Assembly: GCA_964484475.1 (NCBI GenBank) | Contig: CAZAFU010000003.1 | Span: 1 to 64,000 of the forward strand | Reading direction: 5' to 3' | Length of the DNA stretch: 64,000 nucleotides | Source of the DNA: Parvularcula sp964484475 | GTDB taxonomy: Bacteria; Pseudomonadota; Alphaproteobacteria; Caulobacterales; Parvularculaceae | Shown here: in pieces, positions 1 to 7,791 of the stretch | Position numbering within the stretch: the first letter of the stretch is position 1 | Layout of the letters: each line of letters starts with the position of its first letter | Program-made: the position numbers and the translations under genes | Notes under the pieces: generated by a model | Database searches by the model: none | What the model saw: only the letters and a program-made list of their open reading frames with translations | What the model was told of the DNA's origin: nothing

Positions 1-187
1 GCACCTCGTGGCCGGTCATGTCCGGCAGGTTCAGGTCCAGCAGAATGATGTCGTAATCATAGAGCTTGCCGAGATCGACACCCTCTTCGCCCAGATCGGT
101 GGTGTAGACGTTGAACCCATCCGACTTGAGCATCAGCTCGATGCTCTGGGCGGTGGCGCCATCGTCTTCGATCAGCAGAACCCGCAT
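1..187 (-). CDS. ctrA: Cell-cycle response regulator CtrA (N-terminal part)
   Basis: This is the first 62 residues of an OmpR-family response regulator; the rest lies beyond the window edge. The start MRVLLIEDD, the acidic pair D8/D9, the phospho-acceptor D51 in LLDLNLPDM and the stretch SIELMLKSDGFNVYTTD match CtrA, the master cell-cycle regulator of alphaproteobacteria, which binds TTAA-N7-TTAA sites and controls flagellar and division genes. The ATG (185-187 read in reverse) is the natural family start. The DNA-binding domain is not visible, so the name rests on the receiver domain alone, which is highly distinctive. Several CtrA-like sites occur elsewhere in the window. Confidence 0.93.
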   Translation of the reverse strand, partial: MRVLLIEDDGATAQSIELMLKSDGFNVYTTDLGEEGVDLGKLYDYDIILLDLNLPDMTGHEV

Positions 188-263
188 GAACCTATTCTCC
201 TCGTCGCTCCCGCTCGCCACCCGTTTCAGGCCCGAGAAGGCTTTTGGTTAGGCTAACAAGAAT

Positions 264-297
264 TTACTTTCGTAAAGATTAACGCCGCTAACGATTC
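264..297 (-). promoter_or_regulatory. Candidate ctrA upstream control region with GANTC site
   Basis: About 80-110 bases upstream of the ctrA start is an AT-rich stretch inside GC-rich DNA. It holds an inverted repeat TTTAC-N4-GTAAA (264-277), a TTAAC half-site (279-283) and a GATTC (GANTC) site (293-297). In Caulobacter, CcrM methylation of a GANTC in a ctrA promoter and CtrA half-sites control its expression. I found no TTAA pair with 7-base spacing here, so CtrA autoregulation is not shown directly. Confidence 0.35.
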
Positions 298-397
298 GCG
301 CGCCGCGCGTAGTCCGGGAGGAATCCTAAGCCTGCGTTGAGTCAGCGCGCAACCGTTAACTTTGTTCGGGTGCAGGAGATTCTGCTTGCGCCGCCAG

Positions 398-883
398 CTA
401 CTTCTTCCGGAACCGGTCGAGGCTGACCACGTCCGCACCGCCCGACGGGGGTGTGTCGTCGGGGGGTGTCTCCTCGTCTTCCGGTTGTGCCTCGGAGGCT
501 TCCGTTTGTTCCTCGGCCTCCGCGGCAGGTTGAAACTGGAGCGCAAAATTTGCCGACGGATCTGCGAATTGAGTAACGCTCGCGAACGGAATCACCAGGG
601 TTTCGGGGACACCCTTGAAGTGGAGGGTGACCGCGAAATATTCCTCGGTAACCTGCAGGTCCGAGAACTGGTGCTGCAACACCACGGTCATCCGTTCCGG
701 ATACTGCGAGCGCAGCCTGTCCGCGAGGATCACCCCCTCGGCCCGGGTGTCGAACTCGATATAGAAGTGATGCTCGCCCGGCAGGTCGCCGAGATCCTTG
801 GTGATGTTCAGGACGTCGCGCACGACCCCCCGCATCGCGTTCTGCGTCAGCCAGGCGTAATCGAGTTCGGTCGCTTCGGTCAT
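398..883 (-). CDS. sspB: SspB, ClpXP proteolysis adaptor (alphaproteobacterial type)
   Basis: A 161-residue protein with the SspB fold: an N-terminal helix followed by the strand pattern HHFYIEFDT, MTVVLQHQFSDL and YFAVTLHFKG that forms the ssrA-tag-binding groove (about residues 5-115). An acidic, glutamate-rich flexible tail (about 118-150) follows. The tail ends in DVVSLDRFRKK, a short hydrophobic and basic end like the ClpX-docking tails of SspB proteins. It is predicted to deliver ssrA-tagged and other substrates to ClpXP in the cytoplasm. It lies 11 bases after mrp on the same strand, so the two may be co-transcribed. No strong ribosome binding site is seen. Confidence 0.9.
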   Translation of the reverse strand: MTEATELDYAWLTQNAMRGVVRDVLNITKDLGDLPGEHHFYIEFDTRAEGVILADRLRSQYPERMTVVLQHQFSDLQVTEEYFAVTLHFKGVPETLVIPFASVTQFADPSANFALQFQPAAEAEEQTEASEAQPEDEETPPDDTPPSGGADVVSLDRFRKK

Positions 884-894
884 CGCAAGGGGAA

Positions 895-1989
895 CTAGGC
901 CGTTCGGTGCGCGCTGTCACCTTCGATGTGTCCGAGTTCTTTCAAGACTTCGTCGGCCAGGCCTGCGAGTACGCCTGCATCCCGGGCAAGGGTGAGGGGC
1001 GCCCTCGCGAGGTCGGGATCCACGGGCAGGCGGGCAAGTATGCCAAGGCCCAGCTCTTCAAGCAGTTCCGGAGGAAGGTCGTCGCCCATCGCGCCGCCTG
1101 TCATGTTGAGGACCACGCCGAAACTGGGCGCGCCGACCTGGCGGAAAAGCGCGGCGCCCCGGCGGACATCGGCGAGGGCCAGCGGGGAGGGGGTGGCGAC
1201 CAGAACGGCACCGTCCACCTTCAGCCGCTGGAGGAGCGAGAGGTGGGCATCGCCGGTGCCCGGCGGTGTATCGACCACGAGGACATCGAGATCGCCCCAG
1301 GCGGTATCCTCGATCAGCTGCCGCGCGGCGTTCATCACCATGGGCCCGCGCCAGGCGACGGCTTTGCGTTCGTCGACCATGTAGCCGATCGAGACGAGCC
1401 TGAGCCCTTCGGCCTCGCTCGGCCTGATGCGTCCCTCCTCGGCGGTGAGCTTTTCGGCGTTCGGGAAGAGGACCGGAAGCGAGGGGCCGTGAATGTCGAG
1501 GTCGAGAAGCCCCACATCGAGGCCCTTCGCGCGCAAGGAGAGGGCGAGCCGCGCTGCGACGGTGCTCTTGCCCACGCCGCCCTTGCCCGACGCCACGGCA
1601 ATCACGGCCTTGACGCCTTCGGGCCGGGCGGGGGCGGAGCGCTGTGCCGGCCTGCTGCCGAGGTGGAGCGGATCGGAGTGACCGCCGCCTGCCCGCGGAG
1701 GCGGAGAAGGAGGCGGGGCCTTCGGCTTGTCCCCTTGGGGCGGGGACTGGCCGTGGTCGCTCCTGACGATGACGATACGCTCGATCCCGCTGGCTTCCGT
1801 GAGGCGGCCGCGCAGGGCCTCCTCGTCGGCTGGCTCGGACCGCCCGCCGATGATGACGACGGCGGACAGGCGATCGTCCAAGGCGCGGAGCTGCAGCTCG
1901 GCCTCGATCCCCTCCCTGGCGAGTGCTTTCTTCAAGGCGTTTTCGGCACGACCCTTGCGCAGGGCCTCGCGGGCGCGGCGTATCGACAT
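895..1989 (-). CDS. Mrp/ApbC family P-loop ATPase lacking cysteines
   Basis: A 364-residue Mrp/NBP35-type ATPase, a family that usually carries and transfers Fe-S clusters. Residues 1-78 are a short N-terminal alpha/beta domain, 83-122 a proline-rich linker, and from about 127 the SIMIBI ATPase domain begins with the deviant P-loop ASGKGGVGKST (133-143). LLDLDIHGPS and VVDTPPGTGD are the following nucleotide-binding motifs. The usual CxxC cluster ligand motif after the NM of the late core is absent: the sequence there is VLNMTGGAMGDDLPP, and no cysteine occurs anywhere in the protein. The start at MSIRRAREAL is preferred because the upstream reading frame is low-complexity and would run into hflK. 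Confidence 0.85.
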   Translation of the reverse strand: MSIRRAREALRKGRAENALKKALAREGIEAELQLRALDDRLSAVVIIGGRSEPADEEALRGRLTEASGIERIVIVRSDHGQSPPQGDKPKAPPPSPPPRAGGGHSDPLHLGSRPAQRSAPARPEGVKAVIAVASGKGGVGKSTVAARLALSLRAKGLDVGLLDLDIHGPSLPVLFPNAEKLTAEEGRIRPSEAEGLRLVSIGYMVDERKAVAWRGPMVMNAARQLIEDTAWGDLDVLVVDTPPGTGDAHLSLLQRLKVDGAVLVATPSPLALADVRRGAALFRQVGAPSFGVVLNMTGGAMGDDLPPELLEELGLGILARLPVDPDLARAPLTLARDAGVLAGLADEVLKELGHIEGDSAHRTA

Positions 1990-2104
1990 GTTCGATAACT
2001 GCAATCGTTGCGTCAGGGTTTCAACGGCACATATACGAGTCATCACTAAACGACGTGGGACAATTGCCGCTCTTCCATACGGCGGCGCTGATATTGGCGG
2101 ATAC

Positions 2105-3313
2105 ATGCCCTGGACTGACAAGCCTTCAAACGGTTCCAACAACGGCCCATGGGGCCGACCGACGAACAATGGCGGCGGCAACCAGCCCCGCCCGGGTAAG
2201 GGGCAGGGGGCTCCTGATCTCGAAGAACTTCTCCGCTCCGGACGCGAGCGCTTCGGTCGCGGACGCCGCGGCGGTGGCGGCGGCGCGCAAGGCGGCGGCC
2301 CGAACATGGACCTGCCGAGCGGTCGGGTGCTGGGGCTCGGTGCCCTGGTGCTGGCGCTGCTGTGGGGGGCCTCGGGCTTCTACACCGTCTCCCCCGGCGC
2401 GCGGGGGGTGGTCACCACCTTCGGCGATTTCGAGAGCCTGACCGACCCGGGCCTCAACTGGCGGATCCCCTGGCCCATCCAGGACGTGGAGATCGTGGAT
2501 GTCGAGGAAGACCGTTCGGTCAGGATCGGCGGCACCTCCAACAAGACCTCGATGCTGACCTCGGACCTCAACATCGTGGATGTGGGCCTTCAGGTGAACT
2601 ACCGGGTCGAGAGCGATGCCACGTGGGACCCCTCCTCGGGCGAGCTGCCCAACGCGGCAAAGTACGTCTTCAACGTGGAGGAGCCGAACGCCATGGTGCG
2701 CGCGGCAGCCGAAGCGGCGCTGCGCGAGGTGGTGGGCGCGAACGAGTTCGGCCCGATCATCTCCCGCGGCCGTTCCATCGTGAACGACCGGACCGCGGAG
2801 ATCTTGCAGCAGACCCTCGAGAGCTATGACAGCGGCATCCGCGTCATCCGCGTGAACTTCGGGCAGGCCGACCCGCCCCAGCCGGTGATCGCAGCCCAGC
2901 GCGACGTGATCGACGCGACCTCGGACGCCGAGCAGAAGGTCAACGTGGCCCAGGGTTACGCCAACCAGCGGGTGCCCCGCGCCCAGGGTGAGGCAAGGCA
3001 GATCGTCCTCGATGCCGAAGCCTATGCGGCCGATGTCGTCGCCCAGGCGAATGGTGACGCCTCGCGCTTCACCTCGATCCTCGAGGAATACATCAAGGCC
3101 CCGGATGTCACCCGCCAGAGGATGTATCTCGAGACCATGGAGACGGTGCTCGGCGACATGAACAAGGTGCTGATCGACGACGAGGCGGGGGGCACGCTGC
3201 CCTATCTGAACCTCAACGAGCTCGCTCGGGAGTCCCAGACCAGCCGCCGCAACTCCACCTCCCAACCGACCCGCGAGCCCGCGGCCAATATCTCTCCGGA
3301 GGCCCGTCAATGA
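2105..3313 (+). CDS. hflK: HflK, membrane subunit of the HflKC complex
   Basis: A 402-residue SPFH/band-7 protein. Residues 1-66 are Gly/Asn/Arg-rich and disordered, a single membrane segment spans about 74-92 (LGLGALVLALLWG), and the SPFH domain follows from YTVSPGARGVVTTFG. The C-terminal half holds the long helical stalk (AEQKVNVAQGYANQRVPRAQGEA). HflK and HflC form a large periplasmic cage around FtsH and modulate membrane protein quality control. Its stop overlaps the hflC start by four bases (ATGA), implying translational coupling. It is divergent from mrp with 115 bases between them. The ribosome binding site is weak. Confidence 0.95.
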   Translation: MPWTDKPSNGSNNGPWGRPTNNGGGNQPRPGKGQGAPDLEELLRSGRERFGRGRRGGGGGAQGGGPNMDLPSGRVLGLGALVLALLWGASGFYTVSPGARGVVTTFGDFESLTDPGLNWRIPWPIQDVEIVDVEEDRSVRIGGTSNKTSMLTSDLNIVDVGLQVNYRVESDATWDPSSGELPNAAKYVFNVEEPNAMVRAAAEAALREVVGANEFGPIISRGRSIVNDRTAEILQQTLESYDSGIRVIRVNFGQADPPQPVIAAQRDVIDATSDAEQKVNVAQGYANQRVPRAQGEARQIVLDAEAYAADVVAQANGDASRFTSILEEYIKAPDVTRQRMYLETMETVLGDMNKVLIDDEAGGTLPYLNLNELARESQTSRRNSTSQPTREPAANISPEARQ

Positions 3314-4218
3314 ACCGTCCTGTCCTCATTGCCATTGCCGCGATCGTCCTGATCACGGTTCTCGTCGCCTCGAGCGCCCTGTTCACGGTGCGCGAGAGCG
3401 AGCAGGCCCTGGTCCTCCAGTTCGGCGACCCGGTGAAGACCGTGCCCGCCGCCGATGCCGGTCTCCACTTCAAGACACCGGTGGTCCAGAACGTCGTCTT
3501 CTTCGACGCGCGGAACCTCAACTTCGATGCCGACCCGGTGGAAGTCATCGTCGCCAACGAAGAGCGGCTCCTCGTGGACTCCTTCGTGCGGTACCGGATC
3601 GCCGACCCGCTGGTCTATTTCCAGCGCCTTTCGCGCGGCTCGGGTGATCCGAACGCCATGCGGGCCCGGTTCAACGAGCGGATCGACGCCGTTCTCGGCG
3701 AGGCGGTCCGGGGTGTTCTCGGCGAGGTCCAGATCAAGGACATCATCACCGAACGCCGCGCCGAGCTGATGGCTCGCATCCAGAGCTCCGTCGCCGAAGA
3801 GGCGCGCAAGCTCGGGGTCGAGATCATCGACGTGCGCATCCGCCAGGCCGACTTCCCGACCGAGAACGCGGCCAACGTCTACAACCGCATGAGCTCGGAC
3901 TATAACCAGCAGGCCCAGAAGATCCGGGCCAACGGCGAGCGCCGGGCCCAGGAGATCACGGCATCGGCCAACAAGCAGGCCGTGCAGATCATCGCGGAGG
4001 CCAACGAAGCCGCGCAGCGGATCCGCGGTACGGCCGACGGTGAGCGGAACGCGATCTTTGCCGAGGCCTATACTCAGGACCCCGAGTTCTTCGCCTTCTA
4101 CCGGTCGCTGACGGCTTACGAGAAAGCCCTCCAGGACGGCGAGACGACGATCATCCTGTCCCCGGACTCGGAGTTCTTCCGCTACTTCAACGACACGCGC
4201 GGCGCCCCGCGGCCATAG
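3310..4218 (+). CDS. hflC: HflC, membrane subunit of the HflKC complex
   Basis: A 302-residue SPFH/band-7 partner of HflK. It has an N-terminal signal anchor (about 6-26), then FTVRESEQALVLQFGDPV, the typical HflC opening, and the conserved LGVEIIDVRIRQADFP. A charged helical segment (RANGERRAQEITASANKQA) forms the cage wall. The ATG overlaps the hflK stop. No degP-type protease follows, unlike in many alphaproteobacteria: the next gene is a desaturase on the opposite strand. A strong hairpin at 4245-4270 probably ends the hflKC transcript. Confidence 0.95.
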   Translation: MNRPVLIAIAAIVLITVLVASSALFTVRESEQALVLQFGDPVKTVPAADAGLHFKTPVVQNVVFFDARNLNFDADPVEVIVANEERLLVDSFVRYRIADPLVYFQRLSRGSGDPNAMRARFNERIDAVLGEAVRGVLGEVQIKDIITERRAELMARIQSSVAEEARKLGVEIIDVRIRQADFPTENAANVYNRMSSDYNQQAQKIRANGERRAQEITASANKQAVQIIAEANEAAQRIRGTADGERNAIFAEAYTQDPEFFAFYRSLTAYEKALQDGETTIILSPDSEFFRYFNDTRGAPRP

Positions 4219-4244
4219 GCGGAAACGCGATTCAGGACATGTCG

Positions 4245-4274
4245 GAAGGCGCGGCTCAGGCCGCGCCTTCTTTC
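4245..4274 (+). terminator. Intrinsic terminator of hflKC, overlapping the convergent gene
   Basis: A perfect 11-bp stem (4245-4255 with 4260-4270, four-base loop TCAG) is followed by TTTC. It lies just after hflC, and its right arm encodes the last codons of the convergent desaturase gene, whose stop is at 4256-4258. Confidence 0.75.
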
Positions 4275-5221
4275 ATGTGAGGGGCGGGGACCGTGACCTT
4301 GCGCAGGACCCACAGATAGCTCGGCGCGACCTCGGTGGCGCCGAGCAGGCCCTTCTCCCTGAGGAGCCGGTGGGCCCGTTTCAGCCTGAAGCACGGCACG
4401 TACATCATGGCGTGGTGCTCGGCGTGATAGGCGACCCAATAGGGTGCGAAGAGAGCGCGCTCGACAAGGTTCGGTGTCGTGGTCCGGGCCTGGGTCAGGG
4501 GCTGGCTGTGGTCGGTCTCGACGCAGGCATGCTCGGCGATGTTCCTGATCCTCGTCGCAAGAGGGTTCCAGGTGGCCAGCGGCAGGAGCCAGCAGGTCAG
4601 GTAGAGAAGCCCGTGCCCGGAGGCTGCGAGGACGGCGAACATGCCGATGTTGATCCCGGCAAAGCGCAGGAGCGCGGAACGGCTGGCGATGGTCTCGGCG
4701 CCGGGCAGGTTGGCAAGCCCGGGCCGGAAGAAGGCTTTCACCGCGAAGGCGCGCTGCTTGAGGAAGGTCCGGCCCGTAAGATCGCGCAGGATCTTCCGGC
4801 GCATGCTGGCCCTCGTGCACGGAAAGGGCGCAGCCAGGGGCAGGTCGGGATCCCGATCGGTCTGGACATGGCGGTGGTGGCCCAGATGGTAGGGCCGGTA
4901 GAAATCCAGATCCGCCCCCACCGGCGCGGCACAGGCCCACTGGCCGAGGCCATCGTTCACCGTCCTGTTGCGGTTCAGGAGGCCGTGAGCGGCCTCGTGC
5001 ATCAGGATGGCAAGACCGAGCTGGCGGTTGCCGATGATCATCACGGCGACGACAAGGACGACAGGGTTGTGGCCCGTCAGCGTGACGGCGGCCATGGCCA
5101 GCCCGATCACCGCCCAGGCGTGGGCGACAAGGGCGGGCCCCTGCCACGTCACGGGGGCGGTGAGGCTGGCCCATTCGGTGGTCGAGAAGGCGTCTTTGAG
5201 GCGGAAGGTCTGGCCGGTCAT
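4256..5221 (-). CDS. Membrane fatty acid desaturase family protein
   Basis: A 321-residue integral membrane di-iron desaturase. All three histidine boxes are present: HEAAH (75-79), HLGHH (112-116) followed by RH, and HAEHH (266-270). Hydrophobic segments at about 29-65 and 185-220 place the boxes on the cytoplasmic face. The family introduces double bonds or hydroxyl groups into acyl chains or carotenoid-like substrates; the substrate cannot be read from the sequence. The ATG at 5221 is preceded by GAGGAG at good spacing, so longer upstream starts are not needed. It is convergent with hflC and divergent from nuoA. Confidence 0.85.
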   Translation of the reverse strand: MTGQTFRLKDAFSTTEWASLTAPVTWQGPALVAHAWAVIGLAMAAVTLTGHNPVVLVVAVMIIGNRQLGLAILMHEAAHGLLNRNRTVNDGLGQWACAAPVGADLDFYRPYHLGHHRHVQTDRDPDLPLAAPFPCTRASMRRKILRDLTGRTFLKQRAFAVKAFFRPGLANLPGAETIASRSALLRFAGINIGMFAVLAASGHGLLYLTCWLLPLATWNPLATRIRNIAEHACVETDHSQPLTQARTTTPNLVERALFAPYWVAYHAEHHAMMYVPCFRLKRAHRLLREKGLLGATEVAPSYLWVLRKVTVPAPHMKEGAA

Positions 5222-5301
5222 GGGATCTCCTCGGGGAGGAACCATACCATAGCGGGTTCGATCATGCTTGCGCCACGGGCCTGCGCCGCTAGAAGGCGCC
5301 C

Positions 5302-5697
5302 ATGGCCGAATCCTCATTCCTGCTCGACTACCTGCCGATCCTGATCTTTCTCGGGCTGGCGCTCATCCTGGGCGGCGTGTTCCTCGTGATCCCGCTCGCC
5401 TTCGCGCCGTCCCATCCCGACCTCCAGAAGAACTCGACCTATGAATGCGGGTTCGAGCCGTTCGAGGATGCGCGGATGAAGTTCGACGTGCAGTTCTACA
5501 TCGTCGCGATCCTGTTCATCATCGTCGATCTCGACGTGGCGTTCCTGTTCCCCTGGGCCGTGACCCTGTTCAATCCGGAACTCGGCCTCGACCGCGACTT
5601 CCAGATCTTCGCTTTCTGGTCGATGTTCGTCTTCCTCGCGGTGTTCTTCATCGGCTTCATCTACGAGTGGAAGAAGGGCGCCCTCGAGTGGCGCTAG
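5302..5697 (+). CDS. nuoA: NADH-quinone oxidoreductase subunit A
   Basis: A 131-residue Complex I membrane subunit with three transmembrane helices (about 8-32, 64-84, 96-118). The family signature is clear: KNSTYECGFEPFEDARMKFDVQFY followed by the helix ILFIIVDLDVAFLFPWA. It is part of the proton-pumping membrane arm near the quinone site. It starts a nuoABC run on the plus strand. Confidence 0.96.
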   Translation: MAESSFLLDYLPILIFLGLALILGGVFLVIPLAFAPSHPDLQKNSTYECGFEPFEDARMKFDVQFYIVAILFIIVDLDVAFLFPWAVTLFNPELGLDRDFQIFAFWSMFVFLAVFFIGFIYEWKKGALEWR

Positions 5698-5775
5698 GCG
5701 CCCCGGGCGCTTTGACCCATTTCGCGGGAGGCGGCCCGTTCCTACCTCCGTCCTTGGAAAGGGACAGACACAAGC

Positions 5776-6412
5776 ATGGCTGACGAGACCAAAGTCAAAA
5801 CCAAACCCGGAACCTCGACGCGGATCGAGACGATCACGCCGCCGAAGGAGAACCCGCTCACCCGCTATCCTGAGGGGCAGCCGCTGACGCCGCGGGACCT
5901 GCCGTATGGCACGGCCGGGCGCGCGGACGTGATCGGCTACGACCCGAAGGCCGAGGACCCGTTCTTCAGGCACGTCAATGCCGAGCTGGCGGACAAGGGG
6001 TTCTTCACCGCGCCGGCGGACGCGGTGATCAACTGGGCCCGGACGGGCTCGCTGATGTGGATGACCTTCGGCCTCGCCTGCTGCGCCGTGGAGATGATGC
6101 AGGCCTCGATGCCGCGCTACGACATGGAGCGGTTCGGCATGGCGCCGCGGGCCTCCCCGCGGCAGTCGGACCTGATGATCGTGGCGGGGACCCTCACCAA
6201 CAAGATGGCGCCGGCACTTCGCAAGGTCTACGACCAGATGCCCGAGCCGCGCTACGTCCTGTNNNNNNNNNNATTCGGTGGTGCGCGGCTGCGACCGCAT
6301 CGTGCCGGTGGACGTCTATGTCCCCGGCTGCCCGCCCTGTGCGGAGGCGCTGGTCTACGGCCTCCTCCAGCTGCAGAAGAAGATCCGCCGGGAAGGGACG
6401 ATCGAACGATGA
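5776..6412 (+). CDS. nuoB: NADH-quinone oxidoreductase subunit B (interrupted by assembly gap)
   Basis: NuoB carries the N2 [4Fe-4S] cluster that passes electrons to quinone. The first part shows FGLACCAVEMM, with two adjacent cluster cysteines, and RASPRQSDLMIVAGT. After a 10-N gap the protein resumes, in a shifted frame, with SVVRGCDRIVPVDVYVPGCPPCAEAL, which includes the last cluster cysteine, and ends at 6412. The missing part should encode the segment with the third cluster cysteine and the glycine-rich turn. The family spacing and the bases flanking the gap fit 45 missing bases, which restores the frame. The TGA overlaps the nuoC ATG by four bases. The frame break is therefore an assembly artefact. 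Confidence 0.93.
6263..6272. other. Assembly gap (10 N) in nuoB
   Basis: Ten N replace what the NuoB family predicts to be about 45 bases. The flanking codons (T at the left, AT before TCG at the right) fit the ends of the expected segment and a length divisible by three. Confidence 0.9.
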
Positions 6413-7026
6413 GCGCGCTTCTCGATGATCTTGCCGAATTGCAGGACCACCTGACCGGGCAACTGGGAGACCGGATGATTGGCTCCCAGATTGCCTATGA
6501 CGAGCTCAGCCTCACCGTCCCGCCCGGCGAGATCGTGGCGACCCTGAAGCTCCTGCGTGACGACCCGATGGCCCGTTTCTCGCAGCTCATGGATCTTTGC
6601 GGTGTCGACTATCCCGAACGGCGCAAAAGGTTCGACGTGGTCTACCACCTCCTCAGCATGGAGAGCAATCTGCGTATCAGGGTGAAGGTGCCGGTGGCCG
6701 AGGACGACGCCATACCGACCGTCACGCCGGTTTTCCCCAATGCGGACTGGTACGAGCGCGAAGCCTTCGACATGTTCGGGATCGTCTTCGACAACCACCC
6801 CGACATGCGCCGGCTCCTGACCGATTACGGGTTCGAGGGTTATCCCCTGCGCAAGGACTTCCCCCTCACGGGCTATACGGAAGTGCGGTGGGACGACGAG
6901 CAGCAGCGGGTCGTTTACGAGCCTGTGAAGCTCACCCAGGAATACAGGAATTTCGACTACCTCTCCCCGTGGGAGGGCAGCCAGTATGTCCTTCCCGGTG
7001 ACGAGAAGGCCGACGACAAGAAATGA
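6409..7026 (+). CDS. nuoC: NADH-quinone oxidoreductase subunit C
   Basis: A 205-residue peripheral-arm subunit of Complex I. The 30-kDa subunit signature is present as NADWYEREAFDMFGIVFDNHPDMRRLLTDYGFEGYPLRKDFPL at about residues 104-148. The C-terminal tail (GDEKADDKK) is charged. The ATG overlaps the nuoB stop. It is a separate protein, not a NuoCD fusion. Normally nuoD follows directly; here a minus-strand gene and a likely promoter region come between. Confidence 0.96.
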   Translation: MSALLDDLAELQDHLTGQLGDRMIGSQIAYDELSLTVPPGEIVATLKLLRDDPMARFSQLMDLCGVDYPERRKRFDVVYHLLSMESNLRIRVKVPVAEDDAIPTVTPVFPNADWYEREAFDMFGIVFDNHPDMRRLLTDYGFEGYPLRKDFPLTGYTEVRWDDEQQRVVYEPVKLTQEYRNFDYLSPWEGSQYVLPGDEKADDKK

Positions 7027-7031
7027 GATGC

Positions 7032-7058
7032 GGCGGACGGGACTCGTGCCCATCCGCC
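7032..7058 (+). terminator. Hairpin after nuoC
   Basis: GGCGGA (7032-7037) pairs with TCCGCC (7053-7058), with an inner GGG/CCC pair and a seven-base loop. No T-run follows, so it is a candidate attenuator or RNA 3' end rather than a textbook intrinsic terminator. Confidence 0.35.
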
Positions 7059-7099
7059 GGCATCATGCCGGGTTCTACCGGCCGGTTCGAACTCTCAAC

Positions 7100-7570
7100 C
7101 TAGACCCTGCGGGCCGCATGGTTGTCGCTGGTGTGGCGGCGGAGGTCGATCTGTTTGACGATCACGCCGACGATGACACCGACAATGGCGTAGACGAAGG
7201 TCTCGCCGAAGGTGAGCGATTCAAACGCCGAGAACGCAGGACCGGCGATCCAGTCGAGCAGGGCGAGTGCGACAAAGGTCAGCACACCAATCCAGAGGCC
7301 CTTTTTCGCGGCGGAACGGCGCGCGCTGTCGGCGGTTGTCGTGGTGCCGGTCGTATGCCTCGGATGAGTGGTCGCCGAATGCACGTTGCTGGTCGAGCCG
7401 GCGTCGCGGGTCGTACGCGTGTTGGCAGTGGAATCGCGTTTGATCCGGTCTCCCTCGCGGGTACGGCTGGCGACGCTGTCCGTGTGGACGGTGCCCTCGC
7501 GGCGGGCGTCGTAGGTGGAGCTTCCGGTGCTGGCGCCGGGCTTGTCGTCGTGATGGGTAGGGGTAGCCAT
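7100..7570 (-). CDS. Hypothetical membrane protein with disordered hydrophilic N-terminus
   Basis: A 156-residue protein I do not recognise. Residues 1-90 are hydrophilic and low in complexity, rich in Thr, Ser, Arg, His and Asp (for example HTTGTTTTADSARR). Two hydrophobic segments follow (about 91-110 and 122-140), the second being the GV-rich AIVGVIVGVIV, with a basic tail. The ATG has an excellent AGGAGG ribosome binding site four bases upstream, which supports a real gene. It lies in reverse orientation between nuoC and nuoD and could be a small inner-membrane stress protein, but no function can be assigned. Confidence 0.7.
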   Translation of the reverse strand: MATPTHHDDKPGASTGSSTYDARREGTVHTDSVASRTREGDRIKRDSTANTRTTRDAGSTSNVHSATTHPRHTTGTTTTADSARRSAAKKGLWIGVLTFVALALLDWIAGPAFSAFESLTFGETFVYAIVGVIVGVIVKQIDLRRHTSDNHAARRV

Positions 7571-7791
7571 GAGTCCTCCTTGTGACTTGCAACATGGGAC
7601 CAACAGGTGGCCGGGCCTCTCCGTTCGGGGGGAGCGGCGATCAAGCCTTTGGGAACACCTGATGAATCCTGTGCAATGTTGTGCCTTTCGGACCTTTCCG
7701 GGAGCGTGGACCGGCCCGGCGAAAAGACGCACAGGACTTGCGCCCAAAGGCTTCGCGCGTCAGATGCAGAGCCGCAAAGGATAGTGACGAT

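Noticed and set aside
5776..6412. nuoB as a pseudogene or frameshifted gene
   Set aside because: The frame change coincides with an N gap, and the missing family segment (about 45 bases) restores the frame.
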